From contig JASISA010000001.1 in NCBI GenBank assembly GCA_031771865.1, positions 1,488,001 to 1,552,000 of the forward strand: a stretch of 64,000 bases of DNA, in the 5' to 3' direction. The DNA comes from Nothophaeocryptopus gaeumannii. Lineage: Eukaryota > Ascomycota > Dothideomycetes > Mycosphaerellales > Mycosphaerellaceae. The notes below the pieces were generated by a model that worked only from the letters and a program-made list of their open reading frames with translations, was not told the DNA's origin and did not search any database. Within the stretch, counting starts at the first letter, position 1, and the number at the start of each line of letters is the position of its first letter. Shown in pieces: positions 1 through 10,974 of the stretch. A program made the translations under genes and the position numbers.

Positions 1-1299
1 GTGACCAACTTTCTCGGACCCAAATGGACATTGGCAACGGGAGGCGTGGGCTACTCTCTTCTAGCAGCTTCATACTGGTGCTATAACCATACTGGAAACA
101 AGGGCTTCGTATACTTCGGCGGCGCGACTTGTGGTATTTCTGCGGCATTCCTGTGGACGGCAGCTGGAGCGCTCGTCATGAGTCTACCTTTGGAGAAAGA
201 CAAGGGACGTTACATCTCAATCTTCTACGGGTTCCAGTTCACCGGCTCTGTGGTTGGTGCGATAATCCCGACAGTCGAGAACTGGTCTGTGACGACGGCT
301 GGCACAGTGAACGACCAGACCTAAATTGCGTTGTTCATCTTGATGTTCTGTGGCAGCATAGTGGCGCTCTTTGTGGCGAATCCAACATCTATCATTCGGA
401 AGGATGGGTCCAGAGTACAGGTGCCACGCGAGACGACCTTCGTACAAGAGCTCAAGAATGTGAGTCTAACAATGTCGAGGCCTCAATATACCATGTATTG
501 ACTCTTGACTGGACAGGTTGTTATCGCCATCCAGAAGGAGCCGCTCATCATACTGTTCTTTCCCTTTAGCTTTGCCGGTCTGTGGTACATTCCATACCAG
601 TCCAACGACTTCAATGCCTACTTCTTCGACTTGCGAACTCGCGGCTTCGCTGGGCTCTGGTACAACTTTGGCCAGCTGGTAATGTCTATCCTCATGGGCC
701 TGGTTCTCGACCTCAAGTACTTCCGACGACGGACAAGGGCTTTCATTGCCTGGGCTTTCCTCTTTGTCTTCCTCAACGCAGTCCTCATTGGCGGCATCTG
801 GCCTGTCAGAGAATCACATCGCGGCGTTGTTCCACCGAAGCTGCTCACCGTGGGCGGCTCGAAAGCTGGAGGCTACATTACTCTTCTGACCTTCTATGGG
901 TGTATTGATGGTGCTTGGCAGACGTTTGCTTGGTGGATCATGGGTGCGCTGTCGAATGATCCGATCATTCGTGAGTTCTCTCCTTTGATGGAAAGTTGTC
1001 AGGACTGACGTGAGAACAGTGTCGATCTACTCGTCATTCTACAAGGTATTTGGAGCAGCAGGCTGTGCCATAGTATTCAACCTAGACACTCGAGAGACCC
1101 CGTACACATCCATGTTTGGATCCTATTGGTGAGTACGCTGGCACCGAAGACTCCGATGAAGCTGACAAGCTGTTTCAGGGGACTTCTTTCGGGCTCGATG
1201 CTCTGTGTGTTTGGGTTGATCTACAAGCGCGTACACAACTCGAGCGCAGAACATGAGATCGCACTTTCTGAGAGGAACAAACAGGCCAGGGATACCTAA
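1..1299 (+). pseudogene. UNC93-like membrane protein, 5'-truncated by window, in-frame stop
   Basis: Polytopic membrane protein of the fungal UNC93-like (MFS-related) family, a putative plasma-membrane transporter or channel regulator. The window starts inside it, so its N-terminus is not visible. Exons I can join are 1-459, 517-970, 1020-1128 and 1179-1299, all with GT-AG introns of 49-57 nt. Several hydrophobic helices are visible, plus the family-like stretch NDQT-stop-IALFILM, where a tyrosine is expected. A TAA at 322-324 therefore interrupts the conserved frame, which then continues normally to its natural stop at 1297-1299. Intron 307-356 was tested as an escape, but it shifts the frame and removes conserved sequence. 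The neighbour is an SMP-30-like enzyme on the same strand. Family call is fairly sure; pseudogene status assumes the base call is right. Confidence 0.75.
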
Positions 1300-1457
1300 G
1301 CTCTGATAGCAAGCTGGCCCCCAAATTTGCGATCTCCACTTGGAGGCTCAACTGCCGTTATCTTCGGCCAAGCTCGCCTTCACGTGCTGTTCCTTCCATT
1401 TCAACCTCACCTCTTCACCTACACACCAAACTCACGGTTCACCTCATCCACCCAACA

Positions 1458-2657
1458 ATGTCAACTGGTCTAGAAGTCTACCACGCCCCTACCGAACCCT
1501 TCTACGAATGCGACCCTCCAATGGTCCTGGGCGAAGCGCCCATCTATCGCGCAAGGTCAATCCCCATCAACTCAAACTACAACCTTCTCTCACAAACCTC
1601 CTAACATATTTGAAGCGACTCAACCCTTCACTGGGTCGACTGTCTCGCTACACCACCAGAATTCCACATCTTAAAAATCGATCCTTCCACAAACCTCCCC
1701 GTCACTTCCTCTCACCGCCGTCTCCTGCTTTCCGATAGCGTCACAGTCCACTTATTCCGTGTCAACCATCCGGAGAGCTATATATGCGCATACTATCAGG
1801 GTATCGCATTCCTAGACGAATCTACAGGAGAGTTGGAGGTTGTCAGAGAAATCATCCCGACCGAAGATCGATCAATTCGAAGATTCAACGACGGCGGAGT
1901 GGATGCCAAGGGAAGATTCTGGTTGGCAGAGATTGACCTCAAGGCGGCGGCTTATGGAGCGAATGCGCTACCCAAGGACTATGGAGAGCCGATTGGGAGG
2001 TTATGGAGGTACGATCCGGATGGGAGTTTGCATTGTATGGAGAAGGGAGTTATTTGCGGGAATGGGTTGGGGTGGAGTCCGGATAATAGGACGAGTACGG
2101 TTCGAAGCGTTGATGAGAGACGAGGAAAACTGACGTTGGTGCATAGTGTACTTCCACGACTCCGTGGCGATGCTGGTATTCGCTTATGATTTCGACTTGG
2201 AGTCTGGCAGCATTTCGAACAAGAGAGTGGTGGTCGATCGAAGGGATTCTTTCGGTGAGCCGGATGGGATGGTTGTCGAGTACGACGGATCGCTTTCCCA
2301 TATCTTGGAACATGGAAGCTGACTTCGATTTCAACAGCACAAACGGAAACCTCTGGATCGCAATGTACTCTTCCTGGCGGGTCATGTGTTTCTCGCCTGA
2401 AGGGAAACTTCTTGTGGACGTGGTAAGATACTCCCTCCCTACAACTCACGGGGTCACTCACACTGATGATATGACAGATCTTTCCATCCTACAACATGGC
2501 ATGCACAACCTGGGGCGGTCCGAATTTCGATACCCTCTTCATTGCTTCTGGAAAAGATCGCAGTGCAAATCCGAAGGAGAATGATAAGGGTGGACATATC
2601 TATGCTTTCAAACCGCCGAATGCGAGGGGAATGGCGAAATATGAGTTTGCTGGATGA
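1458..2657 (+). CDS. SMP-30/gluconolactonase/LRE-like protein
   Basis: Six-bladed beta-propeller lactonase of the SMP-30/gluconolaconase family, likely a metal-dependent hydrolase of a sugar or aromatic lactone in the cytosol. Five exons join cleanly: 1458-1555, 1616-2094, 2147-2279, 2338-2422, 2478-2657, giving 324 residues, the usual family length. Visible landmarks are LGEAPIYRASDSTLHWVD near residue 24 (metal-ligand Glu), FNDGGVDAKGRFWLAE, GNGLGWSPDN (ligand Asn) and GEPDGMVVDTNGNLWIA (ligand Asp), all typical of the family. The ATG at 1458 gives the normal start just before the first blade. All introns are 52-60 nt; the first has a CTAAC branch site. It is the only member of the 1-3.9 kb trio with an unbroken frame. 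The exact substrate cannot be read from sequence. Confidence 0.85.
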
Positions 2658-2886
2658 GCACAGCATTACGAGAGGGCTGATTTGAGCATGGATCATGGAT
2701 CCCCGCAAGAGGTCAGCCAGATAGGGCAGGGCATCGACAGCACGCGAGGAGATAGGCTTCGGGGATAATTGGGGGTCCATGACCTTTTGGTCGAGATACT
2801 GTTCTGTAAGTCCAACTGCTGTTGACAAAACAACAGTACTAGACGTATCATCAAACGACCAATCGAAGAACACATGCAATCTCAGA

Positions 2887-3917
2887 ATGTCTTACGAGCC
2901 AAGCACGCCTCAACCACCCTACCCTCTCCACCCTTCAGTAGCATCCGGTCTCGACCCAGAATACGTCTCCTTCTACAACACCCATATAATCAACACTCAA
3001 CAAGTCCAATACCTCCCCCTCGCTACTTCTCGCTCATCAGGAACGCTCATCCCCGGCGCCAGCCCCCAAAGCCCCGTCGGATCCATCAACGACCATCACA
3101 TAAACCGAGTCCAATCTACGGGCCCTGATGTACTCGTGCGAGCCTTTACGCCTGAAGGAAACGCACCCGAAAATGGTTTGCCAATTGTGATGTGGTTACA
3201 CGGAGGCGGATGGGTACTCGGGAATATCAATACGGAAAATGTCGTTGGCTCACACATATGTAATCACGTCAAAGCCGTTGTAGTCACAGTCGATTACAGA
3301 TTAGCGCCTGAGAACCCATTCCCGGCTGCGTTGGAAGATGTCTGGGAACCTGTGGTCTGGATCATACGTTCAGGACTGCGGGTGCTGAATGTTGATCGAA
3401 GGGGGTTCTGCGTAGCCGGTTCCTCGGCGGGAGGAAATTTAGCTGCTGTCGTGGCGCAGAGAGCAGCAGCCATTGAGGACGGAACCGAAATTTGCCGGGC
3501 AAGTATTAGTCGTGCCCGTGACGGATAACACGGCGAGTTCAGAAACGAAAAGCCTCTTGGAGGGAGTTTGAACATACGCCTGCTCTGCCGGCGAGTAAGA
3601 TGATGTGGGTTCCAAATCACTATCTGCCTAATCGCGCCGACTGGAGCAATCCGGAGGCGAGCTCGTTACTTTGGGAAGGTGACTGGGGTCGCCTGCCACC
3701 CACACGGGTGATTGTAGGGGAGTTGGATATCTTGCGGAGTGAAGGGGAAGAATTTGCGGAGAAAGTGAGGGGGGTGGGAGGAAAGGCGGAAGTGTTTGTT
3801 ATGAAGGGAATGCTGCATCCTTTCTTGGCTATGGATCGGGTGCTGGAGAAGGGTAGGGAGGCGATTGGGTTGTTGTGTGAGGGATTGAAGGGGGTTTTGG
3901 AGGACAAAGAGGGCTAG
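2887..3917 (+). pseudogene. HSL-type alpha/beta hydrolase with two frameshifts
   Basis: Serine esterase/lipase of the hormone-sensitive-lipase-like alpha/beta hydrolase group. Oxyanion motif HGGGW, nucleophile elbow GSSAGG, acid residue in GELDILRSEG and histidine in KGMLHPFLAMD are all present, so the ancestral enzyme had a full catalytic set. The frame is broken twice. It runs from ATG 2887 to about 3486, continues in the next frame (KFAGQVLVVPVTDNTASS) to about 3545, then in the third frame (SWREFEHTPALPASKMMW) to the stop at 3915-3917. Both shifts fit single-base insertions; the net +2 leaves 342 codons. Introns that would rejoin the frames (for example 3503-3552) delete the conserved LVVPVTDNTA segment, so I reject them. 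It follows the SMP-30 gene by 229 bp. Confidence 0.75.
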
Positions 3918-4293
3918 GAGAGAGGGAGGAGAGAGGTAGGAAATTGGAAATAGACGTGGCCTTTCAAATTCATTCCGATATTATACATGCCTCAATTCAT
4001 TATGGTTGCTCCAGTCCGTTCCGTGTGTCGTGAGTCGCCGCTTTCCTCGAGACCGTTATATACCACATGAAAAATGTACCTGGTCGTAGCTCTTGTAATC
4101 ATCATCTACTCGTAGCCGTGATCGTGAAATCGTGTCATTTGTCGTATCGAAATCGTGTCTCATGCTCGTTCAGTCGTGTTATTTGTCGTATCGAAATCGC
4201 GTCTCATGCTCGTGTCGTACTGGTGCCGTATTGTGTCGAGTTCAGAGTGCGATCGTTGCTCTTGAGATATTATGGGTCCTCGGTGAGTGCTCC
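3918..4293. repeat. Intergenic with 44-bp tandem duplication
   Basis: No gene is supported here. Between about 4131 and 4218 two copies of a 44-bp unit lie head to tail, beginning CGTGTCATTTGTCGTATCG and CGTGTTATTTGTCGTATCG. They differ at a few positions, some of them C/T. The region lies between the 3' ends of two broken genes (hydrolase on +, acidic protein on -). Confidence 0.7.
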
Positions 4294-5586
4294 TTACTCG
4301 GGCACAAACAGGCTGTTGTCCTCCTCCGCCGCTTCCACGTCCCCCATCTCCACGTCACCTCCGGTCTGATCAGTGTCATCATCCCAGTCATATGTCTGTG
4401 GCTGATCGTCTTCGCTCATGAAATCGTCGTTATCGTCATCATCGTCGTCAGCGTTTTGACCGCTAGTACCTTGTTGCATCTCGTAGAAGGTCTCGTCATT
4501 GAACGGCGGCTCGTCCGCATCGTCTTCAGGACCCTCGTCGCCATTGAAGCCCTCGTCGTCGGGCATTTCGTCGTCCAAGTAAGCTTCCTGAGCAACGTTC
4601 GCTGCTGGTAGTAGCATTGGATCCAGAGGACCTGGCAAAGGCGCGGGCTTAGGCTGGACGTAGAGGCCGTATGGGTGAAACTGACCAGTAAACCAGTATC
4701 GAATAGGATCATACTTGATTCGCCAAATCGGCTTCTGGCAGTCGCCCTCCGGCGAGTTGTCCCATTCCCGGAGTGTGTCGTTGAGTAGGATCTTATCTTT
4801 CATCATGATCTCTGGCATTGACCTCAAAGTAAACTTATGCTTCTCGATGGGAGAGGCAGGAGCATTGAGGGCAGTCCCCATGATGCGAGGCATTGACTTG
4901 GACCAATCGCCATCGTGATCCACAGTCCAACCGTTGATATCGCGCACACGGTCTCCTGCACTAAAGTGCTCTGTCATAGCATGTTCGCGATTCATCTTGG
5001 GTATAAAGCGGCTGTTGATGGCGCAGTCATGAATCCAGAAGATATCGACGCTGTACTCTTCAAGGGCCCTCATCAGCCTTCCGGCATTGACTGGCTGCTG
5101 CATTCCGGGAAGCCACCTGTGCACATTAGAACTCGGCCGCTCAGCTGCTTTTCCAACGAATCACGTACCAAGAATAGCCTTCGTTCTCACCGAACGATCT
5201 GCCGCGGAAATAGACGATGATCAGATGATATTTTCCGTCTTTCCTGCCACCAGCGCGTGCGTAAACTGATGAACGTCGGCAGGCGTCCAGCCAGAGACTG
5301 CGACGTTCACCACTTCGGCAGACGTGAGACGATCGTAGGAAGTGCTCATGATGTGGCGGCGTTCACTGTCGAGAGCCTCGTCCCAGGAGGTTGCGTGGCC
5401 GATGGCGTCAGGATCATGTCCTAAGTTGAGAAACATCGGGCTCTGGTAATCCTTGACTCGCTCCGTGGTATGTTGAGGACTTCGGAGCGCGATCGGACCG
5501 TGATATGGGAAATTGGGATCACCTGAGAGGCCCCAATGGAGCTGCTCAAGTCTCCTATAGATCTTCTCGTAGATTTCTTCCGTCAT
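4294..5586 (-). pseudogene. Unknown protein with acidic C-terminal tail, frame broken
   Basis: I do not recognise the family. The first segment (5586 down to about 5230) starts MTEEIYEKIYRRLEQLHW. A second, in another frame, reads RKDGKYHLIIVYFRGRS and ends at a good intron (GTACGT 5168 to CAG 5117, CTAAT branch). The third runs from 5116 to the stop at 4294. The last part is very acidic: runs of Asp, including six in a row, over roughly the final 90 residues. The switch between segments 1 and 2 needs a 1-base deletion, a 2-base insertion or a non-standard intron. Upstream of 5586 the same frame stays readable but contains TAG at 5662-5664, and a further coding-like stretch contains TAG at 5844-5846. 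A TATA-like motif lies at about 6085-6092. Function unknown; pseudogene call moderate. Confidence 0.45.
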
Positions 5587-7494
5587 CCATTCCTGGGCTC
5601 GACATGATGACCGTTGCCCTACTGCAGCAGAATCGATTCTGGGTGGATCAAGAGTATTGCTCTAGGTGCTGCTAGAATTCGCCGGGGGAGAGTATTCCTG
5701 GATCGCTCCGTATGTGGCTTCAATTGATTCTCGATCTCCGATGTCTGTGAGTTTGTTCAAGGTTAATCTGCAGCCGTCTTGTGTAGAGCTATAAGTGGCT
5801 CATTGACTGACTGACTTGTAGTGTAGTGCAGATGTTCAGGTTGCTAATGGAAGTTGGAATCGCTTTTGAGGTGGTCGGAATAGGGCTCGCCGCCGTATGC
5901 AGGGTCCAGATAGAAGTGAGGGAAGCCGTGAGCTTAGAGGTGGGTGTCGGCGAGTAGATTAGAGGAGTGTTGAGTTACCGTTCGTGGCTGTTGTGGTCGT
6001 CGCTTTAGTCGTTGTCAGTCTGAAGGCGGAAGGTTTCGTGGCGATGGAAGGATTTGATCTTCTGGTCACGATGAACGGTTTAATATACCCCCACTCTGGC
6101 TAATTCCAGATCGTCCAACATCATGCAAAGGGACCCATGCCGTCCATTCGGCGCATGCGACCCATGCGATCTATCAGCCGGTCAAAATCTTTCCCCTTTT
6201 CATGTTATCACTTACATGCGTTGGGCGACCGAACAAAACCTGCTGCGGTCGCAGGAAGCGTTTGGAATATTCTCCTCTTTTATTGCAGTAAATAAAAACT
6301 CATAGTTAAAGGAGAGCTAAAGGTGCGTCGGAAGACCAGACAAAATGTGCTGCAGCGCACGCTGGATGCCAGGCAGCATAGGGGTCAATAAGAAGATTCC
6401 CCTTTTTCGAGCCACCACGGCTAAGTCACACGGAAGGATGGATCTTTCGAGCACTCATTGAGTGTTTGTTCTTCGCCGATAGCACGCGAGTGGCTTGGTT
6501 TATGCGTTCCCAGCATAGGCTTCGCAACTGGCCATCGTCGTTATCTCTGGCCGTGGTGTGCATGGGGAGATAGATCATGACGCCGTGTACGCCAGACATG
6601 AGAGTCAGAGTGAAAGTCTGAGGCAATGCTGAATATGTTGGCTGTCTTCATGTAATCCACGGCGCCGGTTGCGTTCATCGAAGGCATTGAGAAGCAGTCT
6701 TATGTTCACGTACTTTTGCAGAGTGCTTCCACCGTATAGGGCTATGACTGATTTTGCGCGTGCAGCTCAGTGATCGTGATCTCGAGGTGACGAGGAGTCT
6801 CTACGGGTCTTCGTAACCCTTCCCGAACTATCCAGCGCGTCTGAACGCGAGAATTATAGCAACCCTCGGCCCTCCATATCAACGACCTTCGCCCAAATCG
6901 ACTGTTCCTTCGCAACATCTCTTTCTCATCATCACTGACTGATCCGTTGAGCGAGGCGCAACTGCGTCTGCTTTGAATGCTCATGCTATGGCTGACATGT
7001 GCCCGTCGCCGCCGGAACAGCGATAGACCGTGCTCCCAGGAAACTGTGGGTATGCATGTTCCAAGGGTCATCCATGACAAAGGCAGACAGCCAGTGGTGG
7101 TAAGAAACAGTTGGTCACGTAAAGGGTAGATGTTATGCGTGTGAAGAGGATGGAATGCTCTTGAGGTGACGGAGCGAAGTTGAAAGGACGCGTCTCGCTA
7201 GATCTTTCATCCAGCTAACTCTATTCACGCCTGAGGTATCAAATTGCCCGCCTGCACTCCACCACGTCTGGCTGTTTGTACTCCGATATGATTCCTTAAG
7301 AAGACAGTATTTGAAAGAGGGCAGACTTGCTTCGTACGTATCAATGATGTACAGCATTGTGATAGTAATGTCCGGTATCTCAGTGCTCACGCTCCTCCGT
7401 ATCTCAAAGACCCCAGACACCTTGAACGCCAAACCCGGCCAAGATCGTTGTCCGACGCGAAACATCACGTCTCCTCGCATTCCACCACAATCGT
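5587..7494. other. Long intergenic region, possible 5' remnant
   Basis: 5587-6060 may hold degraded 5' exons of the preceding minus-strand gene. From 6100 to 7494 I see only short minus-strand open frames (6426-6626, 6742-7080, 7133-7480) with no recognisable motif and no convincing intron joins. They could be relics, but I do not call genes. Confidence 0.4.
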
Positions 7495-9552
7495 TTACTT
7501 CGTCTTCTTTGGTGCCTTCTTCATAAACTCCGCCTTCAATCTCTCAAACTCGCGAATCTCCTCGATACCGCCCCATCTGTCGATCATCTGCTGCGAAGCG
7601 CTCCGCTTCGCCATGTCCACGTACCGACCCACGCGCGTCAAGTATCCCGGCGCCGAGCTCGTTAGGTCCTCATTCGTAACATTTGGATTGCTGTGTTCCT
7701 CGAGCAGACACTTGACCCAGTGGACGATGTTTGAACAGCGCAGTATATGTCCTCCAAAAGCCAGCGTGTCGCCATACGCAGAAAGGCGGAAGACCATGTG
7801 GACAGTGCCGGCTGGGAAATAGACGGTCTGGCCTGCCTTGAGGACAACATACCGCCAATTACCTCCTTGAAATCCGAGCGGGTTCTTGCGCCAATGCTCG
7901 CGTATCTCAGGAGTGGGGTTAGAGAGCCAGCCAAAACCAATAAGGCCCTGATTGCAGGTGATGTACGTGCTGTACCCATGACTGTCTTGATGCGGTGTCG
8001 TAAGCGCACCTGCTTGAGCGACCAATGCCCACTTCTCGACTTCTTTGTATCCTTGAGGGTAAGCTCGTCGGCAGGCCTTGGAGGTAGCTTGCGCTGGGTC
8101 ATCTAGGCTTTCAATCTTCAGTGATGTGAGCAGCTCGCACTCTGAGGTGCACAGGAAGCCTGGTCTCGTGCCTTCGTCGTGATGAGTGGCCAGTTCGAGG
8201 CAGTTCCAGGGAAAAGCCGTCTGGCCTTTGCTGAACTGCTCCTTGACTTTGCCGACCGTGACTGATCTGACGCTAGGCTGGCTCTTAACCGCCTTGACGA
8301 ACGAGTCTTGGATGGCGATTTCGGCATCTTCGTCGTAGTACCCGTCGAGGAAGTCCGTGACAGTTTGAAGCGGTTTCTGCTGTTGGTTTGCGGTGATGAT
8401 CGGCCCATTGAAGAATTTGCCTGGCTTGAGCGCGTCCTCTGCTTCCAAGGTCGACAGGAACTTGGCTTCATCTTTGCTTGCGAACTGAGCGTCATTTAAC
8501 ATGGAAAGCACTCGGCCCGATGACTGCTCATGGATTCTGAGGTTTCTGGGGTTGGGGTCTCTGTTCGCCCATATCTTCGCCAACTCTTCCTTCATCTTCC
8601 TGATGTACTCTCCGTCGCCATACCGGTCTCGCACCGGACGTATCTGTCCTTCCGGGTCTGTCCAATGGGTCGGAAACTTTGCAAGAGGATAGCCCTGCGG
8701 CAAGTGGCCTTCGGTCTCGCTGGGAGGCGTTGGAAGGGACTCTGGAGTTGGGTACAGGCTCGCCGGGTGTGCGCTATGGTAGAGCGATTGGATAGCGCCC
8801 ATGCTTTCGTCTAGCGAGTACTCCTCAGTGATGGTGCTGATGATCTGTTTGTGGCGCTTCGAGGGACCAGTGTTGTAGTCTGTTGCGGCACGTTTGCGCG
8901 GTGATGCTCGCGGTGCAGGGGCGGGAGGAGATGTCGATGGCGCGGGTGTCACCGTTTGCTGCTGGCTGTGAGCCTCAATTGGCGTCTCAGATGTGAGTTG
9001 CGGTGCGTCTTCGTGGGGCTTGACTTCAGGCTCGATGCTGGTCGTGATCTGAGTAGTTGTCTGGTTTGCTTGTGGATCATGTGCTGGCAGTGGTTCGACT
9101 GCGTGTGTCTTGATTTGGGGCTTTCGGACTGGCTTCACCGGTCTCACCGTCTCGGCTTCTTGGTACTTCGATGTCGCTCGTCTGCGAGGATTGGGATCTC
9201 GTCCGAACAAGGCTGGGTCCAGATCCAGTGGGCCCGAACCGGTCGGTGTTTGCGGCAGAGATATGCTGCGTGGCGGCATCTCGTGTGTATATGTAACTGC
9301 AGGCGTGCGCCTGGCGACTTGGATGTTCTCAAGCGGGTGGTTGCCAAGATGTGGAACATGCAGCTTGACCATTAGTGAGGTCCGGCTGGATGCAGGTGGT
9401 TCTGGTGTCGCAAGATCAATCGTCTGATCTGAGGTGGGTGTTTGTAGTTGCGGTGATGCCTCTTGGTGGAATACTTGGATCTGAGTGCCGGCTTCCGCAT
9501 ATGTCGTTTGCAGCGGTGCGGGCAGCTGCGGCGAAAAGGCAGGAGTGTCCAT
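7495..9552 (-). CDS. JmjC/cupin-like Fe(II) dioxygenase domain protein
   Basis: Single-exon protein of 685 residues. The N-terminal 300 residues are Pro/Ser/Thr/Gln rich and look disordered. A basic SPRKRAATDY...PSKRHKQ segment at about 220-240 looks like a nuclear localisation signal. The C-terminal part is a JmjC-like cupin: TPHQDSHGYSTYI supplies the H-x-D iron ligands (His 521, Asp 523) and VYFPAGTVHMVFR the second His (585). JmjC enzymes hydroxylate or demethylate proteins, often histones, using 2-oxoglutarate. The C-terminus is a Lys-rich helix. ATG 9552 is the first start in a long open frame. No neighbour suggests a pathway. The cupin fold and metal site are well supported; the substrate is not. 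Confidence 0.75.
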   Translation of the reverse strand: MDTPAFSPQLPAPLQTTYAEAGTQIQVFHQEASPQLQTPTSDQTIDLATPEPPASSRTSLMVKLHVPHLGNHPLENIQVARRTPAVTYTHEMPPRSISLPQTPTGSGPLDLDPALFGRDPNPRRRATSKYQEAETVRPVKPVRKPQIKTHAVEPLPAHDPQANQTTTQITTSIEPEVKPHEDAPQLTSETPIEAHSQQQTVTPAPSTSPPAPAPRASPRKRAATDYNTGPSKRHKQIISTITEEYSLDESMGAIQSLYHSAHPASLYPTPESLPTPPSETEGHLPQGYPLAKFPTHWTDPEGQIRPVRDRYGDGEYIRKMKEELAKIWANRDPNPRNLRIHEQSSGRVLSMLNDAQFASKDEAKFLSTLEAEDALKPGKFFNGPIITANQQQKPLQTVTDFLDGYYDEDAEIAIQDSFVKAVKSQPSVRSVTVGKVKEQFSKGQTAFPWNCLELATHHDEGTRPGFLCTSECELLTSLKIESLDDPAQATSKACRRAYPQGYKEVEKWALVAQAGALTTPHQDSHGYSTYITCNQGLIGFGWLSNPTPEIREHWRKNPLGFQGGNWRYVVLKAGQTVYFPAGTVHMVFRLSAYGDTLAFGGHILRCSNIVHWVKCLLEEHSNPNVTNEDLTSSAPGYLTRVGRYVDMAKRSASQQMIDRWGGIEEIREFERLKAEFMKKAPKKTK

Positions 9553-10366
9553 GGTGGTGTAGGTGCAACCAGCGCTATTGGTGTACAGTCTGCGATTTCC
9601 GATGCGAAGAACAGAGGTTATTGGTTTGGTGAGAATGGTTCTGAAGATACAGGAAAGAAATAGAAAAAGAAATATCTATCTTAAGGTCCGACAATGGTTG
9701 AATCGACAATGGCCGGATGGGGAAGTGGAAGCCGTCTGTGCGCTCCATTGTCTATTGCCTTAGCCGGTGCTCCAGCCACACAGCGGAAAGTCTGGCCATA
9801 CGCAGCATTCGTGCGCATTGCTGAGCTCTGAAAATAGAGCAGCGTTACAGTCGTCGTCGCCGCAATTCGTTCGTGGTGTGCCTTGCTGGTGGCCCACGTG
9901 GCGCACGGGCCACATATTCGCTTGGCGGTGCTGCTGCAGGGAGAATCAAAGCGTCGGCGTTGTAGAAGGTATGGACGATGCGACATTTCCTGTCCTCTCT
10001 ATAGCGTTCACAAGTTAGTTGCTAGAGGTCTGGGCGGTTGCTGGTTCTGCATCTCACCGATCGCGGGAGTCTTCATTGCTCTACGGGCCATCGCGTTCGT
10101 AGGAGAAGCATCTTGTTTCCTCGGATATGCGTGAGGAATGGGATCGCAGCTCACTTGCTGAGTGCACAGTGTCGCCGTCTCATTCAAGCAGCATGAGACT
10201 GGTAACACCGAATGCAGCTGGCTGCTCTCTGTGCTCTTTGCATGGCCCACGCGCAGGTCCCCCCTAGTGCAAAGATGTCTACGAAGTGCGGCCAAAGGCA
10301 TCTCTTATAGCGATGAAGCACTCGGAGCTAAGAGCGCCGCGCTTGTCACCCCTGTGGATACGACTT
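9553..10366. other. Intergenic, nothing supported
   Basis: Head-to-tail spacer between the JmjC gene start and the BET5 3' end, both on the minus strand. Short open frames on both strands lack motifs or family resemblance. It presumably contains the JmjC gene promoter. Confidence 0.6.
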
Positions 10367-10974
10367 TCACTGTTGCGGCGAGAAGATCGAAGCCTACTAC
10401 GTGTCAGCGGTAGCCCAAACCGGAATGTGGACTACACTCACCATGAAGGTCTCAAGACCGCCCTCGAACAGCTCATTTGCCACGCCAACACCCTTTGGAT
10501 GTTCTATAGGCGACAACGGGCTCTTCACAACGTACTCCACATACAACGTTGCCCAGATCTGATGCAGCACAGTCCTCATATTGCCAACACGGGTGTCGGT
10601 GAGCAAGATGAATTTGAGCTGGGTAGGCGTTTCAAAGTAGTGAAGCTTGTACTCTCCTGTCCGATATGAGAGGAATTGGTCGTCTTGCCCTCCGAGTTGG
10701 CGAACCATACGCCGCAGCGAGAAGACGGTGCCGAAGATTAACTTCGCATCGTCTGCGTCCTTCATCGCACGCCGAGCTGAGACCGGAAGCTCGCCGTTGC
10801 TCAAGGCGCTGGTGGTCGATGCTCTATTCGAAAGAGCAGGCGGAGCTGTCCAACGCTTAGTGTAGATACACTCGGCTGTAACACATACGTTTAGCAAAGG
10901 CATATTCCAACTTTACAAGGGGCACAGGGCGACTTACTGTGGCGGTCAAAGATGTAGAATGCGTATACCGGCAT
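10367..10974 (-). CDS. BET5: TRAPP complex subunit Bet5 (TRAPPC1)
   Basis: Core subunit of the TRAPP vesicle-tethering/Rab-GEF complexes acting in ER-Golgi traffic. Exon 1 (10974-10938) gives MPVYAFYIFDRH. After a 62-nt intron (10876-10937) the chain continues TECIYTKRW, then LIFGTVFSLRRMVRQL, FLSYRTGEYKLHYFETPT, KFILLTDTR and LYVEYVVKSPLSP, all diagnostic of Bet5. A last intron starts at GTGAGT 10441. Its acceptor is ambiguous: 10397 gives an immediate TAG and 157 residues, 10394 gives eight more codons ending at 10367 and 165 residues. Both fit the family length (about 160). An in-frame ATG at 10986 would add four residues; 10974 fits other Bet5 starts. It is divergent to the CaMKK-like kinase. 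Confidence 0.93.

Noticed and set aside
307..356. Intron that could remove the TAA in the UNC93-like gene
   Set aside because: It is 50 nt and shifts the frame; it would also delete conserved membrane sequence.
3503..3552. 50-nt intron joining frames 1 and 3 of the hydrolase
   Set aside because: It keeps a frame, but removes the family-conserved LVVPVTDNTA block, which is clearly coding in the third frame.
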